Source of the DNA: Cupriavidus pauculus
Lineage (GTDB): Bacteria; Pseudomonadota; Gammaproteobacteria; Burkholderiales; Burkholderiaceae
Assembly: GCF_002858765.1 (NCBI RefSeq)
Contig: NZ_PJRP01000017.1
Coordinates: 118,762 to 176,789, forward strand
Length of the DNA: 58,028 nucleotides
Reading direction: 5' to 3'
Shown: piece by piece, positions 18,389 through 27,255 of the stretch
How positions within the stretch are numbered: the stretch's first letter is position 1
Layout of the letters: each line of letters opens with the position of its first letter
Position numbers and translations under genes: made by a program
The notes under the pieces: generated by a model
The model's database searches: none
What the model was told of the DNA's origin: nothing
The model's input: only the letters and a program-made list of their open reading frames with translations

Positions 18389-18850
18389 ATGACGACCGTT
18401 AGTAGCACATCATCTGCGCCTGTTACATCCGAATCGGCACAGCAGCCGACAAAGACGATGAGCAGCGACATTCGGGAGGGCCACTTGAAATCGGCGATCC
18501 CACTGTCGGAAGTGTGGGCACCACAATTTCTTGTGAAGGGTGATCTAGACGGCAACCTGCAACTGAGCCAAGACGAATTTGTTAGCCTTCTCGGCCAAGC
18601 TAGCATTGAGAAGGATAAGGCGTTGGCCCTGTTTAAGGACTTTGGCGGGACAGAAAAGCAAGGCATCAACGTGGATCAGTTCGTCGAGGGAATCAAGAAA
18701 GCAAACGCGCGCGGTGAAACGGTATTTAACCAAATGACAAATGCCTTGTTTTACGGAAAAGACGGAAAGCCTGGGACTGAAGGCTTGGAGGAATTTCTGA
18801 GGGCTGGCTACTCGTTCGCCGAGAGCTACTGGACCAGCCATCGGCGATAG
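18389..18850 (+). CDS. EF-hand-like hypothetical protein
   Basis: 153 residues without signal peptide or membrane segment. The first 25 or so residues are Ser/Thr/Gln-rich and probably disordered. The rest is helical. One segment, DLDGNLQLSQDEF (about residue 52), fits an EF-hand loop with Asp1, Asp3, Asn5, Ser9 and Glu12 in place, but Leu replaces the usual Gly at position 6. A second, poorer loop may lie around FGGTEKQGINVDQF. The double-helix spacing suggests a calmodulin-like pair. The disordered N-terminus would fit a secreted effector or surface protein, but I have no direct evidence. Family not recognised. Confidence 0.65.
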   Translation: MTTVSSTSSAPVTSESAQQPTKTMSSDIREGHLKSAIPLSEVWAPQFLVKGDLDGNLQLSQDEFVSLLGQASIEKDKALALFKDFGGTEKQGINVDQFVEGIKKANARGETVFNQMTNALFYGKDGKPGTEGLEEFLRAGYSFAESYWTSHRR

Positions 18851-19300
18851 GAAGAGTGGAGGGCGCGCAGTCACACATGTTGAGTGTTCGCCCTCAACCC
18901 ATTGTCAATGTCGGCCCAGACGTGTCCGTTTGCGCGAGAACCGTTCTGTTGAGAGTGGGCGGCGGTGCTGGCCAGGAAGGACGGAGTTCCGCTGGTTTGG
19001 GGATAGGCGCGCAGTTCTGTGCGATATGTCAGGCCTTGCAAGAAGGCACTATGGCTCAGATGGCGCGGCAATTTGGCGGAAAATAGAAGTTTCCTAGCCA
19101 TGCGTAGGAAGCTGACGTGATCCAAGGCGCAGGGCCTTCAAAGGTCGAAACCTGACATCAAAAATGGAGCCCGAAGATGGACCTGCTATAAGGGCGAATA
19201 ACCTCCCAAACTGCCGGGAGTGTGCCGGTGGACCTCCCAGCGGCGTGGAATTGCTGACGGCGCGCCTGATGATGAGCGAGGCGCCGCAGCGGAGGGTTGC
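18851..19300. other. Gene-free stretch after the EF-hand-like gene
   Basis: About 450 bp between convergent genes. Several short frames on both strands have implausible composition. I see no terminator with a T-run and no mobile-element end. Confidence 0.45.
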
Positions 19301-20542
19301 CTATGGTTGACCGGCCTGACACCGATGGATGTCATGCGTGACGAACGGCGCGGTGTGCGTCGGCATGGCCAGCCACTCGGGGTGCGCCAATGTGCCTCGG
19401 ATGTCGTCCAGGCCACTACGCCAGTGTTCGCGCATGGTCAGCGGGCCGAACTGGAAGTCCTTGGCGCTGCCTTCGAATGACTTGTCGCGATAAATCAGCT
19501 GGATGACGTTGCGCCGGGCATCGCAGGCATTTTCGGCTGCGCGCTGGTAGGCCTCGGTCTTTTGCTGTGCCGCCGGGACGAGGGCCAATACATCGCTGAG
19601 CAGGCGGCGGAAATTCTGCTGCTCGTTCATGTAATCGGTGATGAAGCGCGTGCGGCTGGAATACTGGATGTCTTTCTGGCGCGTGGCCACGGCCTGAAGC
19701 GTTTCCGGCAGGGCACCCTGCGCGCTCCACAGGTCCACCTGGAAGATTAGGGCGTTGCGGCGGGGTTGTTCACGCAGCAGCTTAGATAGCGGCGTGTTCG
19801 ATACCAGGCCGCCATCCCAGTAGTATTCGCCATCGATCTCCACGGCGGGAAAGCCAGGCGGCAAGGCGCCGGAAGCCATGAAGTGTTCGGCGCGCAGCGT
19901 GGTGCGGGTGTTGTCGAAGTAGACGAAGTTGCCGGTGCGCACATTCACCGCGCCTACTGATACGCGCATCGTCTCGTGGCGGTTGATGCGGTCGAAATCG
20001 GCAAATCGCTCCAGCGTGGCCTTCAGCGGCCGCGTGTCGTAATAGCTTGCGCTATGTGCGCCCTCGGGCTGCACGAAGCCGCCCGGCCACAGGCGCGGCG
20101 AGAAGAAGCCGTTCTGTCCTTCCACCAGTGCGCGAGCGGCCTCGATACCGTCGAACCAGATGCGCATCGCATCGGGCCAATGTCGTGCACTGTCGGCAAG
20201 CACCTCATACGGGAACAGGCTGGGCAGCCATGGCTGGCGGCAGATGTGCTGCCAGAATGCGCGTAGGCGCTCCACGCGGTGTTCGGGGGCGTTGCCGGCA
20301 ATGATCGCGGCATTGAGTGCGCCAATCGAGATGCCTGCCACCCAGTTCGGCTCGATCCCGGCTTCCGCCAGGCCTTCGTAGACGCCGGCCTGATAGGCAC
20401 CCAGTGCGCCGCCGCCCTGCAGCACCAGTGCCTTGACGGCGTAGCCGCTATCGATGGCGGGGCGCGCCGTCGCGGCACCTGAGGTGCCCTGCAAGTCCGG
20501 TGTTTCCTGATACATGTCTGCTCCTGCCTGGTCGGATTTCAC
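19301..20542 (-). CDS. Patatin-like phospholipase
   Basis: 413 residues. The patatin catalytic elements are present: oxyanion loop LQGGGALGAYQAGV near residue 42, nucleophile Ser in GISIGALNAA (about 72), and the dyad Asp in DGGLVSNTP (about 238). The C-terminal third after VDLWSAQG is a helical extension common in longer proteobacterial members and includes a DUF3734-like block (RRNVIQLIYRDKSFEGSAKD). Patatins hydrolyse acyl esters of lipids. The position as third gene of an acetoacetate/3-hydroxybutyrate operon suggests a role with storage polymer or lipid turnover (inference). The gap of 45 bp to the upstream SDR gene supports cotranscription. Confidence 0.9.
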   Translation of the reverse strand: MKSDQAGADMYQETPDLQGTSGAATARPAIDSGYAVKALVLQGGGALGAYQAGVYEGLAEAGIEPNWVAGISIGALNAAIIAGNAPEHRVERLRAFWQHICRQPWLPSLFPYEVLADSARHWPDAMRIWFDGIEAARALVEGQNGFFSPRLWPGGFVQPEGAHSASYYDTRPLKATLERFADFDRINRHETMRVSVGAVNVRTGNFVYFDNTRTTLRAEHFMASGALPPGFPAVEIDGEYYWDGGLVSNTPLSKLLREQPRRNALIFQVDLWSAQGALPETLQAVATRQKDIQYSSRTRFITDYMNEQQNFRRLLSDVLALVPAAQQKTEAYQRAAENACDARRNVIQLIYRDKSFEGSAKDFQFGPLTMREHWRSGLDDIRGTLAHPEWLAMPTHTAPFVTHDIHRCQAGQP

Positions 20543-20587
20543 GTGGCGCCCGCCGGCAATGCGCCGGGGGCGGCATGGGGCACGCGG

Positions 20588-21370
20588 TTATTGCATGAAC
20601 CAGCCGTGGCTCACTACGAACGACTGGCCCGTGAGCGCGGTGGATGGGAACGCGCACAGGAACAGAGCGGTTTGCGCCACGTCGTCGACGGTGGTAAACA
20701 CGCCATCGACGGTGCCGCCCAGCATCACGCGGCGTACCACTTCTTCCTCGCTGATACCGAGTTCGCGGGCCTGCTCGGGAATCTGCTTGTCCACCAGCGG
20801 CGTACGCACGAAGCCGGGGCAGATCACGTGCGAGCGTACGTTGTGCTCGCCGCCTTCCTTGGCCACCACGCGCGCCAGGCCTAGCAGGCCGTGCTTGGCG
20901 GCCACATAGGCACACTTGAGCGGCGACGCTTCGTGCGAATGCACGGAACCCATGTAGATCACCGTGCCGCCCGTCTTGGCGCGGTACATGTGGCGAAGTG
21001 CCGCGCGTGTGGTCAGGAACGCGCCATCCAGATGGATGGACTGCATGCGCTTCCAGTCGGCAAACTTGTACTCGTGCACCGGCGCGACGATCTGGATGCC
21101 GGCGTTGGAGATCAGAATGTCGACGCCGCCGAAACGCTCCGCCACGGCATCGGTGGCGCGATCTACCGCGTCCTCGTCTGTGACGTCCATGGCCACGCCC
21201 ATGGCGATGCCGCCTTCAGCCTCAATCGCACGCGCCACCATGACGGCGGCCTCTTCGTTGAGATCGGCCACGGCCACGGCCGCACCTTCCCGTGCGAGCA
21301 GTTGCGCGATAGCCTTGCCAATGCCGCTGGCGGCGCCGGTGACGATGGCCGATTTGCCTTGAAGTTTCAT
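20588..21370 (-). CDS. hbdH: 3-hydroxybutyrate dehydrogenase
   Basis: 260 residues, a classical SDR: TGAASGIGKAIAQLL at the N-terminus, Asp after strand 2 (AVADLNEE, so NAD-specific), SNAG at about 89, catalytic Ser in MGSVHSHEASP, Tyr-x-x-x-Lys in YVAAK. The substrate-lid sequence KQIPEQARELGISEEEVV and the terminal FVVSHGWFMQ are characteristic of bacterial D-3-hydroxybutyrate dehydrogenases. The enzyme interconverts 3-hydroxybutyrate and acetoacetate with NAD in polyhydroxybutyrate breakdown. The upstream neighbour encodes acetoacetate decarboxylase, which acts on the same product, with a 27-bp gap. Confidence 0.92.
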   Translation of the reverse strand: MKLQGKSAIVTGAASGIGKAIAQLLAREGAAVAVADLNEEAAVMVARAIEAEGGIAMGVAMDVTDEDAVDRATDAVAERFGGVDILISNAGIQIVAPVHEYKFADWKRMQSIHLDGAFLTTRAALRHMYRAKTGGTVIYMGSVHSHEASPLKCAYVAAKHGLLGLARVVAKEGGEHNVRSHVICPGFVRTPLVDKQIPEQARELGISEEEVVRRVMLGGTVDGVFTTVDDVAQTALFLCAFPSTALTGQSFVVSHGWFMQ

Positions 21371-21397
21371 GATGATTCTCCGGAAATGGGATAAGGG

Positions 21398-22141
21398 TTA
21401 CGGCTGCAGGTAGTCGAAGACAACTTCGCCAAGGCCAAGCGTCAGGTCGGCCACATAGTGCTTGGCGCCTAGGACGTCCAGCACGGGCAGCGAGGCCACC
21501 GGTGCCAGGGCATGCGGAAACAGCGAGAGCGCGGCAGGGCCGCTCCACGCGCCCTTGACCTCAACATCCTTGAGGAAGTAGCAGACCAACTCGCACACGC
21601 GCGCGGTGCCATCGACATGCGGCAGGATCTTGAGCAGGTAATTGGGGGTGCCGGCCAGCGCATCGCGTACCTGGGCATGGGGGATGCACTGGTGCTTGTA
21701 GCCCATGGTGCCCGTGGCCACGCGTACGGGGCCGTAGTCGAGCGTGCCCAGCAACGTGTCCTTCTCGACGGACAGGTGCGGCGTCGCCAGCTTCTTCGGA
21801 AACCCCCAGATCTCGCGACCGCCCGCCAACGGCGGATGGTCGTCCAGAAACATCGAATGTGTGTAGTTGCCCGGCCGCCCCTGATATGTCACCGGAATGA
21901 CCTGGCCGGACTCCGTGTAATCGCCGAAACCCGTGGAGTCTGGCATGCGGATGAATTCGTAATGCACCACCGGGTCCGCAATTTCCAGCGGCTCCGGCAC
22001 CACGGCGCGCAGCAGTTCGGGGTCGGTGCGATAGGAGATGACGAAGTACTCCCGATGCAGGAACCGGTACGGTCCCATCGGGTAGGCGGGGCTGGTCAGC
22101 GGCGTGGCGTACGCGCGCGCCCGGATTGTCTGGACATCCAT
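21398..22141 (-). CDS. adc: Acetoacetate decarboxylase
   Basis: 247 residues from the ATG at 22141, which has AGGAG nine bases upstream. An in-frame start at 22189 lacks this. The active-site segment REIWGFPKKLATP carries the Schiff-base lysine and its neighbour that lowers its pKa. The N-terminal YRFLHREYFVISYRTDPE block and NYTHSMFLDDHP are also typical. The enzyme releases CO2 from acetoacetate to give acetone. It heads the operon adc-hbdH-patatin, so the carbon from 3-hydroxybutyrate can be drained through acetoacetate. No regulator gene is adjacent. Confidence 0.93.
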   Translation of the reverse strand: MDVQTIRARAYATPLTSPAYPMGPYRFLHREYFVISYRTDPELLRAVVPEPLEIADPVVHYEFIRMPDSTGFGDYTESGQVIPVTYQGRPGNYTHSMFLDDHPPLAGGREIWGFPKKLATPHLSVEKDTLLGTLDYGPVRVATGTMGYKHQCIPHAQVRDALAGTPNYLLKILPHVDGTARVCELVCYFLKDVEVKGAWSGPAALSLFPHALAPVASLPVLDVLGAKHYVADLTLGLGEVVFDYLQP

Positions 22142-22377
22142 GCGGCGAGCTCCTGGATTGATGCTGTGTCGCGATGCCGTTGTCCCCATGACAGCGGGTC
22201 AGCGCGGACTGGAATCATTCTGGAAGGCCAGGCGGGGTCCGCCTATAACACGTGGGTATCGGGACGGGAATCCTTACGTATGATCCGATGGCGAGCGAGT
22301 GGATCATCGACGGCTTGCCGCCCATTTTCGTTGCATGCGCGAGAGCGTAGGGGACAGCAAAGACCAACCTAGGGGCG
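22142..22377. other. Promoter region of the adc operon
   Basis: About 240 bp between the adc start and the terminator of the PEBP-like gene. It must hold the adc promoter. I looked for a sigma-54 -24/-12 pair on the minus strand and did not find a good one. Confidence 0.35.
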
Positions 22378-22403
22378 AAAAAAAACCACGGCGGTTGCCG
22401 TGG
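22378..22403 (-). terminator. Intrinsic terminator of the PEBP-like gene
   Basis: On the minus strand CCACGGC, a four-base loop AACC, GCCGTGG and eight T residues. A textbook Rho-independent terminator 74 bp after the PEBP-like stop codon. Confidence 0.9.
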
Positions 22404-22476
22404 CTGTCATTTGGGGGAAAGCGCGTGTTGGCGGTCTGGCGGCCGAAATGCCGGGATTTCTGGCAGATGCCGTGCC

Positions 22477-23052
22477 TCACTGTGATGTGCGGTGATACCT
22501 CGCAACATATTTCGCCTGCGCAATGATATTGCCGTGCATCTGATAGGCGACAAGCGCGGGACTCGAAGCCGGTTTGACGCCTATGCTGGCGACGGAAAGC
22601 GCGGAAACGGTGAAGACGTAGCGATGAGATTCCCCTGCAGGCGGGCAAGGCCCGCCGTACGTCGAGTTTCCAAAGTCTGTCAGCGTCTCGATGGCGCCGG
22701 CTGGCATTAGCGTGGCATTTCCTGACGCCCCTTTTTCGATCGATGTGACCGACGGCGCGATGTTGACGACGCTCCAGTGCGTCCATCCCAGGCCCCCAGT
22801 GGGCGCATCGGGGTCGTGGACGGTCAACACGATGCTCTTCGTTCCAGGCGGAACGTGTGACCATGAAATACGGGGCGACACATTGTCGCCATGGCAGCCA
22901 AAATCGTTGTAAACCTGCGCGTTCGCAAAATTGCCGTTCCGATCGAGATTTTCTACCTTGACCGTGAACGACTGGGAGAAGGCGACAGCGGGCACGAGGG
23001 CAAGAAGTGCCGTGGCCACAATTCTGTTTCGCGGAAGATTGTCCGATCGCAT
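22477..23052 (-). CDS. Exported YbhB/YbcL (PEBP) family protein
   Basis: 191 residues from the ATG at 23052, preceded by AAAGGA. A frame open to 23157 adds residues with no signal character. Residues 1-26 or so are a signal peptide ending in AVAFSQ. The mature protein shows the phosphatidylethanolamine-binding fold: SPRISWSHVPPGTKSIVLTVHDPDAP near residue 60 with the ligand-pocket Asp-Pro-Asp, WTHWSVVNI, and GGPCPPAGESHRYVFTVSAL. Bacterial members bind small anionic ligands. The periplasmic location follows from the signal peptide. It is a single-gene unit with its own terminator. Confidence 0.9.
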   Translation of the reverse strand: MRSDNLPRNRIVATALLALVPAVAFSQSFTVKVENLDRNGNFANAQVYNDFGCHGDNVSPRISWSHVPPGTKSIVLTVHDPDAPTGGLGWTHWSVVNIAPSVTSIEKGASGNATLMPAGAIETLTDFGNSTYGGPCPPAGESHRYVFTVSALSVASIGVKPASSPALVAYQMHGNIIAQAKYVARYHRTSQ

Positions 23053-23275
23053 GATGTGTTCCTTTGAGAAGGTCAGTATGCCGTGGATACCCATAGATCC
23101 GTGCTTGGGCCGCCAACATCCGGAGCCCATGGCGAAGCTGATCTTAGGTAAGGACATTGCGCGCGAACAGGGCTGATCGGTTGCTCACAGTGTTGTCGGC
23201 CCGGCAACAATTTGAGGGGACCGGCGCTGGTGGACGACCGGGCAGGGGTGATGGCGTCGGACGGATTCGCGCCAG

Positions 23276-24283
23276 TTACAGCACCACGTCTTGCGCGACC
23301 GGGGCATCGGGAATGTCGCACGGCTCGCCCATCAGGTCCATCAGTTCGCGTTCGATCTTGCGGCTGATGTACGCCATCGGCACATCATTGGCATTGCCAT
23401 CGAACGGATTCTCCGTGCTTTCGCCTACTTGCTCCAGCGCCAGGTACATCCACGAGATCATCGTGCTGAAAGGAATCACCAGCCAGATCATGTGGCCATG
23501 CATCATGCCGGACACACTGGCATTGAGCTTCTCGAACTCCATGAGAATGCCAAACGGCAGCAGCAGGCAGAATGTGCGGACGAACAGCTTGTTGATGACC
23601 GCATATTGCCGGGGATACGGATAGTCCTTGATGCGCTCCGCCCGGCCCTGCTGGTTGAAGAAGCCCCGGATCGTTCCGCCCAGCTCCATATAGAATCCGT
23701 TGGCGATCTCGCCGGCTTCGAGCACCCGCTTGATCGTTGCAGACTGAATGCCAAGCAGTCGGGTGGCCTTGCACGGGGACTGCATGACGGCATCGATCTC
23801 GGCTGGCGTCAGATAGCGCGCCAGCACCTGCGGCAAAGGCGTCTCCCATTCGGGGATCTGGTAATACTTGCGGAATTCGACGTTTGATTGCTTGCCCGCG
23901 TTCTCCCATATCCGCGGTGTACGCAGCTGATAGCGTAGCGCCGTCAGCCACGCGCAATGCCGCAGAATCAGCTCGCGGCCTGCCGGATGCCCGGTCAGGA
24001 AGTCGCGGCTCATCACCCCAAGGCACCGGCTGCCGTTGAGTATCTCGGTCCAGATTTGCTGTGCCTCCAGCGCGCGGCTATAGGTTTGCACATTCCTGAA
24101 GCCCACGATGAATGACGTGGCCGTACCCAGCAGCACCACTACCGGGATCGGTATCGTCAGCCACTTCAGCCCGAGACACTGATAGAGCAGGACGGGCAGC
24201 GTGGCACATGCCAGCGAGGCGTAAATCTGCCGCCTCGACCAGAACGTAAGCTCGGATATTGAGTACGATTTCCCCAGATGCAT
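23276..24283 (-). CDS. Bestrophin-family ion channel
   Basis: 335 residues. There is an N-terminal hydrophobic pair (YASLACATLPVLLYQCLG and LTIPIPVVVLLGTATSFIVG, followed by FRNVQTYSRALEAQQIW). A second membrane region lies at about 240-295 (FCLLLPFGILMEFE, MIWLVIPFSTMISWMYLALEQVGE). The stretch ENPFDGNANDVPM corresponds to the conserved NPF-x-acidic loop of bestrophins. The RNVQ segment and the pentameric channel architecture are known for bacterial homologues (UPF0187/YneE), which conduct ions across the inner membrane. No obvious cotranscribed partner. Confidence 0.9.
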   Translation of the reverse strand: MHLGKSYSISELTFWSRRQIYASLACATLPVLLYQCLGLKWLTIPIPVVVLLGTATSFIVGFRNVQTYSRALEAQQIWTEILNGSRCLGVMSRDFLTGHPAGRELILRHCAWLTALRYQLRTPRIWENAGKQSNVEFRKYYQIPEWETPLPQVLARYLTPAEIDAVMQSPCKATRLLGIQSATIKRVLEAGEIANGFYMELGGTIRGFFNQQGRAERIKDYPYPRQYAVINKLFVRTFCLLLPFGILMEFEKLNASVSGMMHGHMIWLVIPFSTMISWMYLALEQVGESTENPFDGNANDVPMAYISRKIERELMDLMGEPCDIPDAPVAQDVVL

Positions 24284-24374
24284 GCGCGGCTCTCACGGCG
24301 ATGTGGCAGGGCCGGGAGCACTGCCGATTCTTTTGGCAGCCAATGATGCCAGAAACGGCCACTGCGCAGCGGCT

Positions 24375-24962
24375 TCAGGACTGCGCTGTGGTCACCATCG
24401 CCCGCAACGACAAGCCGATCAGATCGCCAGCCGAAGGGCCGGCGTGGAATTGCAGCGCGATGCCGAACGTCAACTCCATGACGAGGGCACCGAGTTCCAA
24501 TGGGGTCGCCGGTGCGCGCCCGGCTGGAAAGATCTTCGTGACTACCATCCCGACCTGCGTCCATTGGTGGGTGAACATTTCAGTATGACGCCTGGTGAGC
24601 GCCGCATCCTGCTTGGCGTGCCGGATCAGGTCAAGAATCAATGAGCGCGGACCCGGTTCGCGCGATGTCTCCGTCGCCCATCGGCAAATGGCTGCAATCA
24701 GCTTCTCAGGATCTTCAATGCCGAGCACTGCGCGCTCCAACTCCGCAACGTCGTGGAAGCTGGCGTCCTCCACGTACTGAAGAAAGATGTCTTCCTTCGA
24801 CGTGAAATTCGAGTAGAACGCTCCCTTGGTGTACCCCGCCTCTTCTACGATTCTGTCAATCGAGGCACCGCCCAGTCCTTCCCGAGCGAATACTTTGCCG
24901 GCCGCAGCCAGCAGCTTCTCACGCGTCAATGCGCGACTTTCCTGTCTCGTCAAACGTGCCAT
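24375..24962 (-). CDS. TetR/AcrR family regulator
   Basis: 195 residues from the ATG at 24962, which has AGGAG eleven bases upstream. The frame continues to 25121 but that extension would overlap the divergent regulator's promoter. The DNA-binding domain is clear: REKLLAAAGKVFAREGLGGASIDRIVEEAGYTKGAFYSNFTSKEDIFLQYVE. The ligand domain contains SLILDLIRHAKQD and ends in GLSLRAMVTTAQ. Divergent from the response regulator gene at 25.2 kb across about 210 bp, so it may control that gene as well as itself. Confidence 0.88.
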   Translation of the reverse strand: MARLTRQESRALTREKLLAAAGKVFAREGLGGASIDRIVEEAGYTKGAFYSNFTSKEDIFLQYVEDASFHDVAELERAVLGIEDPEKLIAAICRWATETSREPGPRSLILDLIRHAKQDAALTRRHTEMFTHQWTQVGMVVTKIFPAGRAPATPLELGALVMELTFGIALQFHAGPSAGDLIGLSLRAMVTTAQS

Positions 24963-25176
24963 CGATACTGAACTCCTGGACTTGCGATTGCATGCGATGC
25001 CATAGGCGGTCGCGACACCTTCTACACGGCCGCGCAGCGCCATAGCGGCGGACGCCGTTGCTGGCCAGGCGCAAACCATCGTGAAGCAAACGACCACGAC
25101 TGCAGAAAGGATGACAAACAATCAACTGGACAAACCAGTAAATGAGATACAGAATGGTATTCGGATACCAAATAGT

Positions 25177-25851
25177 ATGTCAAATGTAGCGATGAAACCA
25201 CCTGAATGCGCCTCGCATCCACCCAACGCCCGGACGCGGGCCGTGTATGTCGTCGACGATGATGAGTCCATGCGCCAGGCGCTCGCGCGCCTGCTGCGAT
25301 CGGAAGGCCTGCATGTGGAGACGTTCGAGTCGACGCAGGAATTTTCTTCCTTCCCGAAGTACGACGCCCCCAGTTGCCTGATCCTCGACGTCCGGTTGCG
25401 TGGCGAAAGCGGGCTTGCGTTCCAGGAACACATCGCCAGAAGCGGTGGACACATGCCTATCGTGTTCATCACCGGCTATGGCGACATCGCCATGACCGCC
25501 AGGGCCATGAAGGCCGGTGCGGTCGACTTTCTGGCCAAGCCGTTCCGCGACCAGGACATGTTGGATGCCGTGGCGACTGCGCTGGCGCGCGACATCGATC
25601 GCCTGGCCGCCGAGCAATCGAACGCAAGCGTGCGGATTGCATACGCATCGCTTACGCCCCGGGAGCGCGATGTCATGAATCGGGTCGCCGTCGGTCAGAT
25701 GAACAAGCAGATCGCCGCAGATCTTGGCATCAGCCTCGTCACCGTCAAATGTCATCGCGGCCAGGTCATGCGCAAGATGGGTGCGCGGTCGGTGGCGGAA
25801 CTGGTAAGGAAGGCGGAATCGCTGAACCTGTCTTTGCGTTCTCCGGCGTAG
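25177..25851 (+). CDS. FixJ-type response regulator, orphan (RR3)
   Basis: 224 residues if the start is the ATG at 25177; ATG 25111 and GTG 25081 are in-frame alternatives. The 25177 start puts the phospho-acceptor at Asp71, the same number as in RR2. Receiver motifs: YVVDDDESM, CLILDVRLRG, VFITGYGD, FLAKPFRDQDM. The C-terminal helix-turn-helix has LTPRERDVMNRV and MNKQIAADLGI. The recognition helix TVKCHRGQVMRKM keeps the His usual for the family, unlike RR1 and RR2. No kinase gene is adjacent; the nearest candidates are 10-20 kb upstream. A TetR gene is divergent and a LysR gene follows about 340 bp downstream. Confidence 0.88.
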   Translation: MSNVAMKPPECASHPPNARTRAVYVVDDDESMRQALARLLRSEGLHVETFESTQEFSSFPKYDAPSCLILDVRLRGESGLAFQEHIARSGGHMPIVFITGYGDIAMTARAMKAGAVDFLAKPFRDQDMLDAVATALARDIDRLAAEQSNASVRIAYASLTPRERDVMNRVAVGQMNKQIAADLGISLVTVKCHRGQVMRKMGARSVAELVRKAESLNLSLRSPA

Positions 25852-26187
25852 GCCACGCGGCATCCGGATGCCGGTCTCCTTTTGCCACACATAGTCGCGC
25901 CCCGCAGGAAGCCAATCATTCGCGTTTCGAGAAAATCGAGGACCGTACCGTATTGGCTCGCGCAGTCCGACGACGCCTCGCTTGTTGCTGCCGGCGACTG
26001 CATCAGCGCTATCCCCGTATACGCAGGTATTACGTTCCAGTGCCAAAGTCGCAGCTGCTGCCAGCTTCGCGAAGTATGGTGGATTGGCGCCGCGCCGGTC
26101 ATAGTAAGCGTACGCGGAGTTGAGGGGTCGCAGAGGGCGGCCAGGCAGCGCTCCCCGGCATTGGCCATTACCGGCCCGGAGTCATCG
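25852..26187. other. Gene-free stretch between RR3 and LysR
   Basis: About 335 bp. Long frames run through it on both strands but without a ribosome site. It presumably holds the promoter of the LysR gene. Confidence 0.4.
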
Positions 26188-27198
26188 ATGACACAACTGG
26201 ATGTTCCTCAACGTGCGTTTCGTGCCGGAGTGCCGAACTGCATGGATTCCTTAGCAAGTTGTCTGGCGGCAAACTACGCGGGCATCCTGGCGTTCATTGC
26301 GGTAGCCACGGAAGGTAGTTTTATTCGCGCTGGAGAGCGGCTCGGCATTGGGCGCTCCGCGGTTTCCCGTAGCATTCAGCGCCTGGAGGATTCGCTTAGC
26401 ACACGACTCTTCCGACGAACCACTCGCAATACGAGCCTGACAACCGAAGGTGAACGCTTCTTCCAGCTTTGCAGCATCGGCGTGAGCCATATCGTGGGCG
26501 CGGTCAACGACATGCTGGAACTGCGCGATGGCCCACCGCGCGGCCAGTTACGTGTGGCGTCGAGCGCAGGATTCGGCCGTAACGTAGTGGCACCGTTGCT
26601 GCTGAAGTTCTCCGATGCCTACCCCGACATTGCCGTCGAACTTGTGCTGGACGACAAGCCTGCAGACTTCGGCGCAGGGAACTTCGATGTGGCATTCCGT
26701 GATGGTTACCTCGAAGACTCCAGCATCATCGCCAAACAATTGGTGCCGATGGTACGCATGGTCTGTGCCTCTCCAGCCTATGTGCAAGGCCGCGGCTTGC
26801 CCGCCAGCCCCGAAGCGCTGACGCAGCATGACTGCATCAATCTGCGGCTTTCCAACGGGCGTTTGCAACCGTGGGAATTCCACATGATGGGGCGAACGAT
26901 CTCGCAATTGCCGGCGTCACGGCTGACCTTCAACGATGCGGACCTCGTGCTGCACGCCGTGCTCGATGGCCGGGGCATTGCGCAGATGCCGATCCACCAG
27001 GTCTGGCGCCATGTCGCGCGCGGCGAGCTCCGTGCCGCATTGGCGCCGTACGCACCGCAGGATGGCGGCCACCACATCTGCTATCCATCCCGCCAGCACC
27101 TGCCCGTCCGCAGTCGCGCGTTCATCGACTTCATGACAGAGGCGATCCGCGAGCTTGACCTCACGGGGCGACGCGATGCATCGCGGGCGATGGCGTAG
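26188..27198 (+). CDS. LysR family transcriptional regulator
   Basis: 336 residues from the ATG at 26188, with CGGAG seven bases upstream; ATG 26242 is an alternative. The winged helix shows FIAVATEGSFIRAGERLGIGRSAVSRSIQRLEDSLSTRLFRRTTRNTSLTTEG. The effector domain begins at RGQLRVASSAGFGRNVVAPLL and includes DVAFRDGYLEDSSIIAKQL and DADLVLHAVLDGRGIAQMP, typical of the CrgA/DsdC-like LysR branch. LysR regulators usually control a divergent gene. Here the upstream neighbour is on the same strand and no clear target is next to it. Confidence 0.9.
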   Translation: MTQLDVPQRAFRAGVPNCMDSLASCLAANYAGILAFIAVATEGSFIRAGERLGIGRSAVSRSIQRLEDSLSTRLFRRTTRNTSLTTEGERFFQLCSIGVSHIVGAVNDMLELRDGPPRGQLRVASSAGFGRNVVAPLLLKFSDAYPDIAVELVLDDKPADFGAGNFDVAFRDGYLEDSSIIAKQLVPMVRMVCASPAYVQGRGLPASPEALTQHDCINLRLSNGRLQPWEFHMMGRTISQLPASRLTFNDADLVLHAVLDGRGIAQMPIHQVWRHVARGELRAALAPYAPQDGGHHICYPSRQHLPVRSRAFIDFMTEAIRELDLTGRRDASRAMA

Positions 27199-27255
27199 CG
27201 ATGACGCATCGCCTGGCGTGGTTTAGCATTAGGTAGGAAAATCGCGGCGTTGGTC

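Noticed and set aside
18856..19086. Plus-strand frame of 76 codons after the EF-hand-like gene
   Set aside because: No ribosome site or sensible fold pattern; treated as gene-free DNA.
22142..22300. Sigma-54 promoter of the adc operon
   Set aside because: I looked for a TGGCAC-N5-TTGC-type pair on the minus strand and found no acceptable match.
25752..26168. Minus-strand frame of 138 codons between RR3 and LysR
   Set aside because: Overlaps the end of RR3 antisense and has no start signal; parts of it resemble translated repeat DNA.
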